Assembly: GCF_049341065.1 (NCBI RefSeq)
Contig: NZ_JBMPIX010000018.1
Location: 22,370 to 86,369 of the forward strand
Source of the DNA: Pacificoceanicola sp049341065
GTDB taxonomy: Bacteria > Pseudomonadota > Alphaproteobacteria > Rhodobacterales > Rhodobacteraceae
Reading direction: 5' to 3'
DNA length: 64,000 bases
The position numbers and the translations under genes are program-made. This document shows positions 1 to 9,147 of this stretch, piece by piece (within the stretch, counting starts at the first letter, position 1; the number at the start of each line of letters is the position of its first letter). Below the pieces are notes generated by a model, which saw only the letters and a program-made list of their open reading frames with translations, did not search any database and was not told the origin of the DNA.

Positions 1-1
1 A

Positions 2-559
2 AGCCCGGTGCAGGCCTTTCGCAATGCCGCGCAATTGATGCGCGAAACCGGCGCGGGCGCGGTCAAGCTTGAGGGCGGCGTCGGCATGGCCGAGACCATC
101 CGCTTTCTGGTGGATCGCGGAATCCCGGTGATGGCGCATGTGGGCCTGACGCCGCAATCGATCAACACGCTCGGCGGTTACAAGGTGCAGGGGCGCGGGG
201 ATGCCGGGGCGGCTTTGATGGCCGATGCAAGGGCCGTGGCCAACGCAGGCGCCTTTGCGGTTGTGCTGGAGAAGGTACCCGAGGCTTTGGCCGATCGCGT
301 GACTGCCGAAGTGGCGATTCCAACCATTGGCATTGGCGCCAGCGCAGGCTGTGACGGTCAGATCCTTGTGGTCGACGACATGTTGGGCTTGTTCACCGCC
401 TTCAAGGCCAAGTTCGTGAAACGGTTTGCCACATTGGGTGAGGATGCCGAGGCCGCAATTGCCGACTATGCCCGCGCGGTGAAGGCGCGGGAGTTTCCCG
501 GGCCGGAACATGTCTTTGGCGAGGCCCCCCCGACCCAAAAGCCGGGAAAGGCCAAATGA
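2..559 (+). CDS. panB: 3-methyl-2-oxobutanoate hydroxymethyltransferase, 3' part
   Basis: PanB transfers a hydroxymethyl group from 5,10-methylenetetrahydrofolate to 2-oxoisovalerate, giving ketopantoate, the first committed step of pantothenate synthesis in the cytoplasm. The gene runs off the left edge; 185 residues remain, about two thirds of a usual 260-280 residue protein, so no start is visible. Recognisable segments are GAGAVKLEGG near the start of the visible part, a GIPVMAHVGLTPQS stretch, and the family signature IPTIGIGASAGCDGQILV followed by DDMLG. The stop overlaps the start of panC by four bases (ATGA), so the two enzymes of the pathway are translated together. Confidence 0.95.
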   Translation, partial: SPVQAFRNAAQLMRETGAGAVKLEGGVGMAETIRFLVDRGIPVMAHVGLTPQSINTLGGYKVQGRGDAGAALMADARAVANAGAFAVVLEKVPEALADRVTAEVAIPTIGIGASAGCDGQILVVDDMLGLFTAFKAKFVKRFATLGEDAEAAIADYARAVKAREFPGPEHVFGEAPPTQKPGKAK

Positions 560-1398
560 TTCCGCCGATACTCCGCACCAAGGCCGACTTGCGCGGCCGT
601 GTGAACGATTGGAAACGCGCGGGCGAGGAGGTGGGCGTTGTGCCAACCATGGGTGCCTTGCACGACGGGCACCTCAGCCTTGTTGCCGCCGCCAAGGCCG
701 CCTGCGACCGGGTGATCGTGACGATCTTTGTGAATCCCAAGCAGTTCAACAATCAAAGCGATCTGGACAACTATCCGCGCACGGAAGAGGACGACGCCCG
801 CAAGCTTGAACGTTTTGACGTGGATGCCGTCTATGTGCCGGGAGGGGATCAGATTTACCCCGACGGCTTTGCGACTTCGGTTTCCGTTGCGGGGCTGACA
901 GATGTGCTGTGCGGCGCCCATCGACCGGGGCATTTCGACGGTGTGGCGACGGTTGTGACCAAGCTGTTCACCCAGACCCGCGCAGACAAGGCGTTTTTTG
1001 GTGAAAAGGATTTCCAGCAGTTGCAGGTGGTGCGGCGGCTGTCAGCGGACCTTGATCTGGACGTCGAGGTGGTGGGCTGCCCGACGATCCGTGAAATGGA
1101 CGGGCTGGCGATGTCCTCGCGCAACCTGCTTTTGTCGGACCGCTCTCGGACCAAGGCGGCGGCCTTGCATGAGGTGATGCAAGACATGGCCGAAGGGCTG
1201 CGCGCCGGTGGATTGGCCAATGACTTGGCGCAGACCGCAAGGGCGCGCATTCTGGCGGCGGGCTTTACCGAGGTCGAATATCTTGACCTGCGGGCGAATG
1301 CCGATCTGACCTTGCTGGATAAACCCGACAGGCCCGCGCGGATTTTGGCGGCGGCGTGGTTGGCCGGGGTGCGGTTGATCGACAATATCGCAGTTTGA
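556..1398 (+). CDS. panC: pantothenate synthetase
   Basis: PanC joins pantoate and beta-alanine with ATP through a pantoyl-adenylate to make pantothenate. The 280-residue length is normal. The HIGH-superfamily nucleotide-binding signature is present as PTMGALHDGHLSL (about residues 32-44). The FVNPKQF and DNYPRT stretches that line the pantoate pocket, GEKDFQQLQV, and the KMSKS-like SSRN segment near residue 190 are also present. It begins inside the last codons of panB (ATGA overlap), so it is the second gene of a panBC operon. The M20 peptidase that follows starts 80 bases later with its own ribosome site. Confidence 0.96.
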   Translation: MIPPILRTKADLRGRVNDWKRAGEEVGVVPTMGALHDGHLSLVAAAKAACDRVIVTIFVNPKQFNNQSDLDNYPRTEEDDARKLERFDVDAVYVPGGDQIYPDGFATSVSVAGLTDVLCGAHRPGHFDGVATVVTKLFTQTRADKAFFGEKDFQQLQVVRRLSADLDLDVEVVGCPTIREMDGLAMSSRNLLLSDRSRTKAAALHEVMQDMAEGLRAGGLANDLAQTARARILAAGFTEVEYLDLRANADLTLLDKPDRPARILAAAWLAGVRLIDNIAV

Positions 1399-1478
1399 AC
1401 GCGCGAAGGCGCGCACCGCGTCCTAAGCCCTTGAACCTGTCGAGAAAGGCGTCACACTCAGGCTTTGGAGGTGCTGGC

Positions 1479-2753
1479 ATGAGCGACGGGCTGGGCAAAC
1501 GTATCGAAGACAAGCGCGATGATCTGGTCGCGCTGACGCGGGATCTGATCCGAATTCCGACACTGAACCCGCCGGGGGATCGCTATCGCGACATCTGTGA
1601 TTTTCTCGAACGTCGACTGGCGCCGAATGGGTTCGACTGCCAGTTGATCCGCGCAACGGGCGCGCCGGGAGACAGCGACCGCTATCCGCGTTGGAACATC
1701 GTGGCGCGGCGGGAAGGCACTCGTCCGGGTGACTGCGTGCATTTCAATAGCCACACCGATGTGGTCGAGGTCGGGCGCGGCTGGACGCGTGATCCCTTTG
1801 GCGGCGAAGTCGAGGGGGACAAGATCTATGGGCGCGGCGCATGTGACATGAAGGGCGGGCTTGCGGCGTCGATCATCGCAGCCGAGGCGTTCCTCGAAGA
1901 ACACCCCGAGTTTGCTGGGGCCATCGAAATCAGCGGCACGGCCGACGAGGAATCGGGTGGCTATGGCGGCGTCGCCTATCTGGCCGAGAAGGGGTTCTTT
2001 GACCCCGAGCGCGTGCAACATGTGATCATCCCTGAACCGCTCAACAAGGACCGGATCTGCCTTGGCCACCGCGGTGGGTGGTGGGCAGAGATCGAGACCA
2101 GGGGTGAGATCGCCCATGGCTCGATGCCGTTTCTGGGCGATTGCGCGATCCGGCATATGGGCGCGGTTCTCGATGCCTTTGAGGATCAGCTTTATCCGGC
2201 CATGGCGACACGCCGAACCGAAATGCCAGTTGTGCCGGAAGGCGCGCGTCAATCGACGATGAACATCAGCGCGATCCACGGCGGATCGGACGAGTTGCCG
2301 AAAGATTACAGCGGATTGCCTGCCTGTTGTGTACCCGACAGTTGCAGGATTGTGATCGACCGGCGATATCTGGTCGAGGAACCCTTTGAGGCGGTTCAGG
2401 GCGAGATTGTCGGAATACTGGAAGGGCTCAAGGCCGACCGGCCGCGTTTTGACTATGAGTTGCGAGAGATCAACAAGATCATCCCGTCCATGACCGACCG
2501 GGACGCGACGGTGGTTACCACCGTCGCCGAAGCGGTGCGCGAGGTTCTGGGAAAAGAGCCGGATTTTGTCGCATCGCCCGGGTCTTATGACCAAAAGCAC
2601 ATTGACCGGATCGGGCGCCTGAAGAACTGTATCGCTTACGGACCAGGTGTACTGGACCTTGCGCATAAACCCGACGAATGGGTCGGGATCACCGATATGG
2701 TGCAGTCGGCGCAAGTCATGGGGCGGGCTTTGGAAAAGCTTTTGTTGGTCTGA
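1479..2753 (+). CDS. M20 family metallopeptidase (ArgE/DapE type)
   Basis: A 424-residue zinc-dependent amidohydrolase of the ArgE/DapE/M20 family. These enzymes deacylate N-acyl amino acids; the substrate here cannot be read from sequence. Metal-site signatures are visible: FNSHTDVVEVG (first histidine and aspartate), YGRGACDMKGG (bridging aspartate), TADEESGGYGG (catalytic glutamate pair) and AHKPDEWV near the C-terminus (last histidine). The frame is open upstream into panC, but I chose the ATG at 1479 because a GGAGG lies 7 bases before it and the family signature starts soon after. It is not translationally coupled to panC. It could be an acetylornithine deacetylase, a desuccinylase or a carboxypeptidase. 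Confidence 0.85.
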   Translation: MSDGLGKRIEDKRDDLVALTRDLIRIPTLNPPGDRYRDICDFLERRLAPNGFDCQLIRATGAPGDSDRYPRWNIVARREGTRPGDCVHFNSHTDVVEVGRGWTRDPFGGEVEGDKIYGRGACDMKGGLAASIIAAEAFLEEHPEFAGAIEISGTADEESGGYGGVAYLAEKGFFDPERVQHVIIPEPLNKDRICLGHRGGWWAEIETRGEIAHGSMPFLGDCAIRHMGAVLDAFEDQLYPAMATRRTEMPVVPEGARQSTMNISAIHGGSDELPKDYSGLPACCVPDSCRIVIDRRYLVEEPFEAVQGEIVGILEGLKADRPRFDYELREINKIIPSMTDRDATVVTTVAEAVREVLGKEPDFVASPGSYDQKHIDRIGRLKNCIAYGPGVLDLAHKPDEWVGITDMVQSAQVMGRALEKLLLV

Positions 2754-2796
2754 GGATAAGGGGCTGCACCGCCAGTTGTCGCGAAAATGCAGCCAG

Positions 2797-3768
2797 TTAT
2801 TTGAAACGGATCTTTGGGGCGTTGCCGAGCGGCAAGATCCCCATCGAAATCTTGCCTTTGTCAAAGCTGAAGGTCAGGTCGAGGGTCTTTTTATTGCCAG
2901 ACAGGCTGGCCACAAGGCCTATGGAGTCTGACAGGAGTCCCGCCAGCCCCTCGGGCAGATCGCCGTTGGATGTGGCGTTGTCCAGCATGTCGCGCCAATT
3001 GACCGCGCGTAGGGTGCCAATGCCATCAAGGCGGCCCTTGCTGTCGACGTCCCATTCGCCGGTGGCCTTCAGCTCCAGTTTACCTGCCTTGTATTCGGCA
3101 AGCGGCAGATTGATCCGGGTGGGTTGCGGTTTGTCGCCTTTGAGCGCGTCCTTGGTCCAGACCTTGTCAAAGGTCATTTCGGTGCGCAGGGTGACCTCGT
3201 CGAGTTTGTCGGCAGTTGTGGGGCCCAACGCGCCGCGCGAACTGGCGATGGATTGGGCGCTAAGGCCGATGCGCAGGCGGTTCGGGGTTTCCTCCTCGGC
3301 GGCGACGCCAAAGTTCAGCCCGGCCATAGCCAGATCGGTGGGGCCGGAAATGTTCAGGATTGCAGCCTCAAGGTTGGTGCGCAGGATACGATCGTCTTCG
3401 GTCACAAGCGAGGCGCGCAGCCCTTCGGACGTGATCTGGTAGGTGCCATCCTTGGTGCCCAGCGTCTGGGTGTCCGGCCAGGCAAAGATCCAATGGCCGG
3501 GAGTGTAGACCAAAGAAAACATCTGGAAAAATGGCGCTTCCCAGACAGTTTGATTGTCCGGATTCGCAAGAACCAGATCCGTGAACGTCACGTCCAAACG
3601 GTTAGGAAAGCCGCGCACGGCAAGATCGCTGTAGGAGGCTTCCCAGCCATCTTCTTGACGAGCTTCGAACCAATGCTCGAGGCTGTTGCGCAGGGAGTAG
3701 GCCTGAAAGACCCAATAGCCCGACCACAAGAGCGCCACTGCAACGATGGCAAAGAACAGACGTTTCAC
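2797..3768 (-). CDS. DUF2125 domain protein
   Basis: A 323-residue protein of the DUF2125 family, common in alphaproteobacteria and without a known function. The first ~24 residues (MKRLFFAIVAVALLWSGYWV) form a hydrophobic anchor or signal, and the rest is rich in beta-strand-like stretches, suggesting a periplasmic domain tethered to the inner membrane. Family-like features are the tryptophan-rich start (YWVFQAY), a GWEASYSDLAVRGFPNR block and PGHWIFAWPD. It is convergent with the M20 gene (43 bases between stops) and divergent from the ChaC gene (67 bases between starts). Function unknown; an envelope role is an inference from the leader alone. Confidence 0.8.
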   Translation of the reverse strand: MKRLFFAIVAVALLWSGYWVFQAYSLRNSLEHWFEARQEDGWEASYSDLAVRGFPNRLDVTFTDLVLANPDNQTVWEAPFFQMFSLVYTPGHWIFAWPDTQTLGTKDGTYQITSEGLRASLVTEDDRILRTNLEAAILNISGPTDLAMAGLNFGVAAEEETPNRLRIGLSAQSIASSRGALGPTTADKLDEVTLRTEMTFDKVWTKDALKGDKPQPTRINLPLAEYKAGKLELKATGEWDVDSKGRLDGIGTLRAVNWRDMLDNATSNGDLPEGLAGLLSDSIGLVASLSGNKKTLDLTFSFDKGKISMGILPLGNAPKIRFK

Positions 3769-3835
3769 TTGGGGCGCCCCTTTAAACTCGTTTGTTTGTG
3801 GTGTTTACAGGTATGAAACGGCAAGGACCAGAACC

Positions 3836-4363
3836 ATGACGCTATGGGTTTTCGGATATGGATCGCTTTTGTGGCACCCGGGGTTCGAGGTGGCCGAGCA
3901 GCGGCACGCGCGCCTTGCAGATTACTCCCGCAGCTTTTGCATGCGCTCGATCCACCATCGCGGCAGCGAGGAAGAGCCCGGTCTTGTTCTGGCGCTGGAT
4001 GCACATCGCGGCGCCCTATGCGAAGGGGTGGCGCTGCGCGCGGAACCCGGCAGCGAGGACCAGACGCTTGAGTATCTGCGCGAGCGCGAGCTGGTTTCGG
4101 CGGCCTATCTGGAAAAGACCCTGACGCTGGATCTGGAGGACGGTACGCGGATCGACGCGGTGGCCTATGTGATCGACCGCGACCATGTGCAATACTGCCG
4201 GCTTTCGCTTGAAGAGCAGGCGCAGATCATCGCCAAGGCCCATGGCGGACGCGGGCCGAACACGGAATACTTGTACAATACCGCCGCGCATCTTGAGGAA
4301 TTGGGCATCCCGGATGCAGAACTGCAATGGCTTGTGGATCGCGTGAGGCATCTGACCGCATAA
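3836..4363 (+). CDS. gamma-glutamylcyclotransferase, ChaC type
   Basis: A 175-residue protein of the ChaC family, which cleaves glutathione to 5-oxoproline and Cys-Gly in the cytoplasm. The family hallmark is the N-terminal VFGYGSLLWHPGF, with the YGSL loop that binds the gamma-glutamyl group. This is followed by FCMRSIHHRGSEEEPG, which corresponds to the RRFxxxSxxHRG-type segment, and later by GRGPNTEYLYNT, a typical C-terminal ChaC block. The open frame extends 30 codons upstream through the DUF2125 start, but the ATG at 3836 gives the usual short N-terminus immediately before the first strand. No operon partner. Confidence 0.88.
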   Translation: MTLWVFGYGSLLWHPGFEVAEQRHARLADYSRSFCMRSIHHRGSEEEPGLVLALDAHRGALCEGVALRAEPGSEDQTLEYLRERELVSAAYLEKTLTLDLEDGTRIDAVAYVIDRDHVQYCRLSLEEQAQIIAKAHGGRGPNTEYLYNTAAHLEELGIPDAELQWLVDRVRHLTA

Positions 4364-4428
4364 GCCCTTGGCTTAATGGCGCTTAGCCCTTAACTTCTGC
4401 CCAGTAAAACAAACGCGTCAGGTGTCCG

Positions 4429-5607
4429 ATGGACCAGCCCGACCTCGAGGCCGAGCTTCATTTTTCCCAACCTGTGCGGCAGGTGACCCTCATGCTTGTC
4501 GTGTTGGCACTGTCGGCTGTGGGCGCTTTTCTGGCGCTGCCAAGGGTCTTGCCGGTCTTTGAATCCAATCCCTATCTGAACGGGTTCATCCTGTTTGTCT
4601 TTGTGATGGGGGTGCTGGCCTGTTTCTATCAGGTGGTGCAACTGATCGTCTCGGTCCGCTGGATCGAACAGTTCGCCGCGCCGGGGAATCAGCAGGGCAC
4701 GCGCGCCGGTGCGCCGCAGTTGCTGGCGCCGCTGGCCGCGCTGCTGCGCCGCCGCGACAAGCGGATGCAGATCACCACCACCTCGACCCGGTCGATCCTG
4801 GACAGTGTGGCGACACGGATCGACGAAGCGCGCGAAATTACGCGATATATCGTGTCCTTGCTGATTTTCCTCGGTCTTTTGGGCACGTTCTATGGCCTTG
4901 CCACCACGGTTCCCGCGCTGGTCGATACGATCCGCAGCCTTGCCCCACAGCAAGGTGAATCCGGGACCGAGGTGTTCGGCCGCCTGATGTCCGGCCTCGA
5001 AGACCAACTGGGCGGGATGGGTGTGGCCTTTGCCTCGTCGCTTTTGGGTCTGGCCTGTTCACTGGTCGTTGGGTTGTTGGAACTCTTCGCAGGCCATGGG
5101 CAGAACCGTTTCTACCGCGAGCTTGAGGAATGGCTGTCCTCGATCACCAAGCTGGGCTTTTCGCATGGCGAAGGGGACGGTGATGGCCCCGATCTGGGCG
5201 CGGCCGGCATCGTGCTTGACCGCATGGCCGAGCAGATCGAGACCTTGCAATACCTTTTCGCGCAGTCGGAACAGGGCCGCTCCGAGGTGGACAGTCGCCT
5301 TGGGCAATTGGCGGATTCGATCGAACGCATGACCGAACGGATGGAGGCGACGGCGCCCACCGCGTCGTCGATGGCACGGATTGCCGAAGGGCAGGAACTG
5401 CTGGCCGAAGCGATCCGCGAAAAGGAAACCAGCGAAGGGCTGGACCCCGAAAGCCGGATGCGCCTGCGGTCGATCGACGTCCAGATGCTGCGCCTGCTCG
5501 AAGAAATCAGCGCCGGGCGGCAGGAAAGCATGGCCGAACTGCGCACCGAAATTGGCAGTATGTCCCGCAGTCTGGCTGCCATCGCCAAGCGCGCAACAGG
5601 GGGCTAA
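4429..5607 (+). CDS. MotA/TolQ/ExbB-like proton channel protein
   Basis: A 392-residue polytopic protein that looks like the channel subunit of a proton-driven MotA/ExbB-type motor. Four hydrophobic helices are visible, at about residues 16-38, 47-75, 143-168 and 200-226. The last two have the small-residue-rich look of the MotA/ExbB pore helices (LLGTFYGLATTVPALV and GVAFASSLLGLACSLVVG). The ~165 residues after the last helix are charged and helical, presumably cytoplasmic. Only three bases separate it from the MotB-like partner, so the two surely act together. It is not a flagellar MotA by context: no motility gene is nearby. Related pairs are annotated simply as biopolymer transporter ExbB in this order. 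Confidence 0.8.
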   Translation: MDQPDLEAELHFSQPVRQVTLMLVVLALSAVGAFLALPRVLPVFESNPYLNGFILFVFVMGVLACFYQVVQLIVSVRWIEQFAAPGNQQGTRAGAPQLLAPLAALLRRRDKRMQITTTSTRSILDSVATRIDEAREITRYIVSLLIFLGLLGTFYGLATTVPALVDTIRSLAPQQGESGTEVFGRLMSGLEDQLGGMGVAFASSLLGLACSLVVGLLELFAGHGQNRFYRELEEWLSSITKLGFSHGEGDGDGPDLGAAGIVLDRMAEQIETLQYLFAQSEQGRSEVDSRLGQLADSIERMTERMEATAPTASSMARIAEGQELLAEAIREKETSEGLDPESRMRLRSIDVQMLRLLEEISAGRQESMAELRTEIGSMSRSLAAIAKRATGG

Positions 5608-5610
5608 GCC

Positions 5611-8196
5611 ATGGCCCTGTCACGACGCACCGGCGCGCGCTTTCAGGCCAATATCTGGCCCGGATTCGTCGATGCGATGACCGGGCTCTTGCTGGTTCTG
5701 ACCTTCGTTCTGTCGATCTTCATGATCATCCAGTTCGTGCTGCGCGAAACCATCACCGGTCAAGAGGACCAGCTGAACACGCTGTCCTCGGAGATCGCCG
5801 CTTTGGCCGATGCGCTGGGCGTGCAGGAACGCCGGAACACCGCCCTGACAAACCAGATGGGCGAGCTGGAATCCACGCTCTCCAGCGCCGAATCCCGGCT
5901 GGCCGAACAAGTGCGGATCATCAGCACCCTGACCGCCACCCGCGACCGTCAGGCCGCCGAACTTGAGGCCGCCCAGAGCCAGATCACTGATTTCGAAGCG
6001 CAAGTTGCGAACCTTCTGTCGCAACGCGACAACGCCCGCGATCAGGTGACCGAACTGACCAGCGCCCGTGATGAATTGACCGCCCGGCGCGAGGCGCTGG
6101 AGGCTTTGGTGGCGGATCTTCGCAAGGAAAATGCTGATGCGACGGCGCAGATCACAGCGCTGTCCGGGCGCGTGGATGATTTGTCTCAGGCGCTGACCGA
6201 AGAAGAGAAATCCAAATTGTTAGAGGCAGAGGCCGCCGCCGCCCTGCGCAAACGGCTTGAGGGGGCTGATGCGGAGCTGACCGCCATGACCATGGCCCTC
6301 GAGGCCGAGCGCAAGCGGGCCGAGGATACCTTGACCCTGCTGGCCGCTGCGCGCGAAGCGGAAACCGATCTGAACGCCCGCCTTGCCGCCGCGCTGTTGG
6401 CAGGCGAAGACGAGGCGCAGGCCCTTCAAACCAAGCTGGACGCGGCGACAACCGAGATTGCCCAGCTTTCCGCGACCTTGGCTGACACCCGCGCTGCCGG
6501 AGCCGAGACCGATGAACGGCTTGCCACCCTGCGCGAGGATTTAGCCGATGAACGTGCGGCCAGAACCGCTGCCGAACGCGCCTTGGACGAAGAGCAGAAA
6601 TCCCGTGAAGCTACGGAACGCGATCTGGCCTCGGCGCAGGGGGCTGCGGGGGCGGCGCAGACGCGATTGTCCGATCTTTCGGCTCAGTTGGCGGCTGCCC
6701 TGGCGCGTCTGACCGAGGCCGAGTCGCTCCAGACTGAACTTGAGGCCCTGCGCCAGCGCAACGATTCCCTTGTGGCTGATCTGTCGGCTGCGCAGGGGGC
6801 TGCAGCAGATGGCGCGACCGCATTGACCGCCCTGCGCAGCGAAAAAGCAGCGGTAGAGGCGGAATTGACGACGGCGCGCGGCGCCGCCGAGGAGGCGCGC
6901 GCGGCGCTCGCAGACCTGCGTAACGACAACAGTCAGTTGACTGCGCGTTTGGCCGAACTTGAGGGCCGCGACAGCACGCAAGGTGACCAGATCGCCCAAT
7001 TGCAGGGCCGGGCGGCGCAGTTGCAGTCGCAACTTGATACCGCGCTCGAGCGGGCCGAGGCGCGCTCCGGACGCGTAGCCGCGCTCGAAGCGGAAAATGC
7101 AGCCCTGTCCGAGCAGCTTGGCGAAGGTGCGGACGCCAACGCGCTTGCCGCGCAGAACGAACGGCTCAGCGTCGAACTGGATGTTGCCCGCGCCCGAGCG
7201 GCGCAGCGCGACACTGTGATCGCCAATTTGCAGCAAGCTCTGGCCGAGGCCGAAGCGCGTGCGGCGGAACGAGTGGATGATGCCCGCTCACTGGAAGAAA
7301 AACTGGCCGATGCCCTTGCCGCCCGCCTGGCTTCGGACGCAACCGTTGAAGAGACCCGTGCAAAATTGACTGCGGCATTGGCCGCGCAGAAGGCCGCCGA
7401 AGCCCAAGCCTCAGCGCGCTTGTCTCAGGCCGAAGAACGGCAAGTCTTGCTGTCGCAGGCGCGCGAAGAACTGGCCGTCAGTCAGGAACGCAGCAGCGAA
7501 GCGCAGAAACAGGCTGAACTTTTGAACCAGCAAGTTGCCGCGCTGCGCCAGCAGTTGGGCGAACTGCAGGCGCTGTTGAACGATTCGCGCGCCTCGGATG
7601 AGGCGGCGCAGGTTCAATTGCAAAACCTGGGCTCTGAACTGAACGCCGCGCTGGCCCGCGTCGCCGCCGAGGAACGCCGCCGCCGCCAGTTGGAAGAGGC
7701 CGAGCGCATTCGTCTCGAAGAGCAGGCCAAAGATCTGGAACGCTATCGGTCGGAGTTCTTCGGCCGCCTGCGCGAGGTCGTCGGAGACCGCGAGGGCATT
7801 CGGATCGAAGGCGACCGGTTTGTCTTTTCCTCTGAAGTTCTGTTCCCTCTGGGCGAGGCAGACCTGTCAGACCTGGGCAAATCCGAGATTGCAAAGGTCG
7901 CGGGCATCCTGCGCGAGATCTCGGATGAAATTCCTGATGGCATTGACTGGATCATTCGGGTTGATGGCCACACCGATAATGTCCCGATGCGCGCGGGTGG
8001 AAAATTTCAGGACAACTGGGATCTCAGCCAGCAGCGTGCGCTGTCAGTCGTGCGCTATATGATTGATTTTCTTGGCATTCCGCCGACGCGATTGTCGGCC
8101 AACGGCTTTGGCCAATACCAACCTGTCAATCCAGAAAACACACCGGAAGCGCGGGCACAGAACCGCCGGATCGAGCTGAAGCTAACTGAACGCTGA
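5611..8196 (+). CDS. MotB-like protein: membrane helix, giant coiled coil, OmpA domain
   Basis: An 861-residue partner of the preceding channel protein. Residues ~1-17 are cytoplasmic. Residues ~18-44 form one membrane helix that begins WPGFVDAMTGLLLVLTF, with an aspartate placed as in the proton-carrying helix of MotB. Residues ~48-708 are an almost unbroken heptad-like coiled coil rich in Ala, Glu, Leu, Arg and Gln. Residues ~711-861 are an OmpA/MotB peptidoglycan-binding domain (IRVDGHTDNVP, WDLSQQRALSVVRYM, SANGFGQYQPV, QNRRIEL). MotB and TolR have no such long spacer. Its straight length would be near 98 nm, far beyond a periplasm, so it must bend or fold. Function unknown; a cell-wall-anchored proton motor is the natural inference. 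Confidence 0.82.
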   Translation: MALSRRTGARFQANIWPGFVDAMTGLLLVLTFVLSIFMIIQFVLRETITGQEDQLNTLSSEIAALADALGVQERRNTALTNQMGELESTLSSAESRLAEQVRIISTLTATRDRQAAELEAAQSQITDFEAQVANLLSQRDNARDQVTELTSARDELTARREALEALVADLRKENADATAQITALSGRVDDLSQALTEEEKSKLLEAEAAAALRKRLEGADAELTAMTMALEAERKRAEDTLTLLAAAREAETDLNARLAAALLAGEDEAQALQTKLDAATTEIAQLSATLADTRAAGAETDERLATLREDLADERAARTAAERALDEEQKSREATERDLASAQGAAGAAQTRLSDLSAQLAAALARLTEAESLQTELEALRQRNDSLVADLSAAQGAAADGATALTALRSEKAAVEAELTTARGAAEEARAALADLRNDNSQLTARLAELEGRDSTQGDQIAQLQGRAAQLQSQLDTALERAEARSGRVAALEAENAALSEQLGEGADANALAAQNERLSVELDVARARAAQRDTVIANLQQALAEAEARAAERVDDARSLEEKLADALAARLASDATVEETRAKLTAALAAQKAAEAQASARLSQAEERQVLLSQAREELAVSQERSSEAQKQAELLNQQVAALRQQLGELQALLNDSRASDEAAQVQLQNLGSELNAALARVAAEERRRRQLEEAERIRLEEQAKDLERYRSEFFGRLREVVGDREGIRIEGDRFVFSSEVLFPLGEADLSDLGKSEIAKVAGILREISDEIPDGIDWIIRVDGHTDNVPMRAGGKFQDNWDLSQQRALSVVRYMIDFLGIPPTRLSANGFGQYQPVNPENTPEARAQNRRIELKLTER

Positions 8197-8199
8197 GCT

Positions 8200-9147
8200 C
8201 TATTTGACCTCGATAAAGGCGTAGCGTTTGGCAATCAGCTCACCCTTGCGGGTCAGGGTCAAATCGCCCCGGTACATGCCCGATGGCCATCCCTCAGCGG
8301 GCGCGCGTCGTCCGAAGGCGCGCATCAGGTTTATCTTGGGGGCCTTCAACACCTGCGAGTGTTCAAAGATTTCGCCCTTCGGTCCATGCGCCTTGAACTG
8401 AAGCACATCGCCGTGCTGGGCATGGAAAATTCGTCCATAAACAACCAGTGCGTCTTCCGGGGAAGCTGACGCTTTGCGCGCTGCGCCTGAGACGACGGCC
8501 TCCATGCTGGGGATATTGGTTGAAAACCCGGCAGTGAAAAATCCGGTCTTCTGATATGCGGGCGGGTCGTTCCAAAGCGTTTTCTGCTCCAATCCGCAGG
8601 TGTCTTTGGCTTCGGGTGCAAATGGGTCGATACCGGTGCCGGATCTGGTCAGGACAGACATGTGGACGTGGGGGAAATTGGTCATCCCGCTTTGGCCGAC
8701 CAGCCCGATCTGCTGCCCCGTCGTGACGGTGTCTCCGCTGCGGACGGCGACAGAGCCCGTTCTCATGTGGCAATACAGGGTCTTGAGCCCGTTATCATGC
8801 CCGATCCGAACTGCATTGCCGCATTCGTTTTCGCCTTGGAAACGGTCGTAGGGGGGCAGATCGGGAACGCCGTCACGGGTTGCTTCGACCACGCCGTGCG
8901 CCGCGGCGAGGACAGGAACGCCCATGTCAGCCATCTCAAAACTTTCAACGGCGATGTCGATACCACTATGCTTATCGCGCGTTCGTAATCCGCAGGTGTA
9001 ATCGGCACGGCCCGGGCTCGGGTCGGTATCAACGTAGGCTTCGATATAGCAGTCTTGGCCCAAGGTGCAGGCAATGGGCAGGTCCAGAAACGGTTCCGCC
9101 GCGAGCGGACTCGCGGCGGAAACAAGTGCAATCAGAGCTGACTTCAT
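8200..9147 (-). CDS. M23 family (LytM-type) peptidase
   Basis: A 315-residue zinc peptidase of family M23, expected to cut peptidoglycan cross-links in the periplasm or to serve as an activator if inactive. Residues 1-17 look like a signal peptide ending near AAEP. The LytM metal site appears complete: His60 and Asp64 in KHSGIDIA, His127 in YCHMR, and the HVH pair at 160-162, all in the usual order. The C-terminal ~120 residues are a separate beta-rich domain I do not recognise. Its start overlaps the stop of clpA (ATGA), and its stop lies three bases from the stop of the MotB-like gene on the other strand. Confidence 0.87.
   Translation of the reverse strand: MKSALIALVSAASPLAAEPFLDLPIACTLGQDCYIEAYVDTDPSPGRADYTCGLRTRDKHSGIDIAVESFEMADMGVPVLAAAHGVVEATRDGVPDLPPYDRFQGENECGNAVRIGHDNGLKTLYCHMRTGSVAVRSGDTVTTGQQIGLVGQSGMTNFPHVHMSVLTRSGTGIDPFAPEAKDTCGLEQKTLWNDPPAYQKTGFFTAGFSTNIPSMEAVVSGAARKASASPEDALVVYGRIFHAQHGDVLQFKAHGPKGEIFEHSQVLKAPKINLMRAFGRRAPAEGWPSGMYRGDLTLTRKGELIAKRYAFIEVK

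Noticed and set aside
1458..2864. 468-codon minus-strand frame opposite the M20 peptidase
   Set aside because: The plus-strand frame carries all metal motifs of M20; the minus-strand translation has none and overlaps the end of the DUF2125 gene.
5900..7700. Tandem DNA repeats in the coiled-coil gene
   Set aside because: The protein has periodic Ala/Glu/Leu composition, but I found no exact DNA repeat unit; it is low complexity, not a tandem array.
4429..8196. Zorya-type anti-phage defence (ZorA-ZorB)
   Set aside because: Only the general motor architecture matches. The long coil is in the MotB-like partner and not in the MotA-like one, and no ZorC, ZorD or ZorE is present; the neighbours are housekeeping genes.
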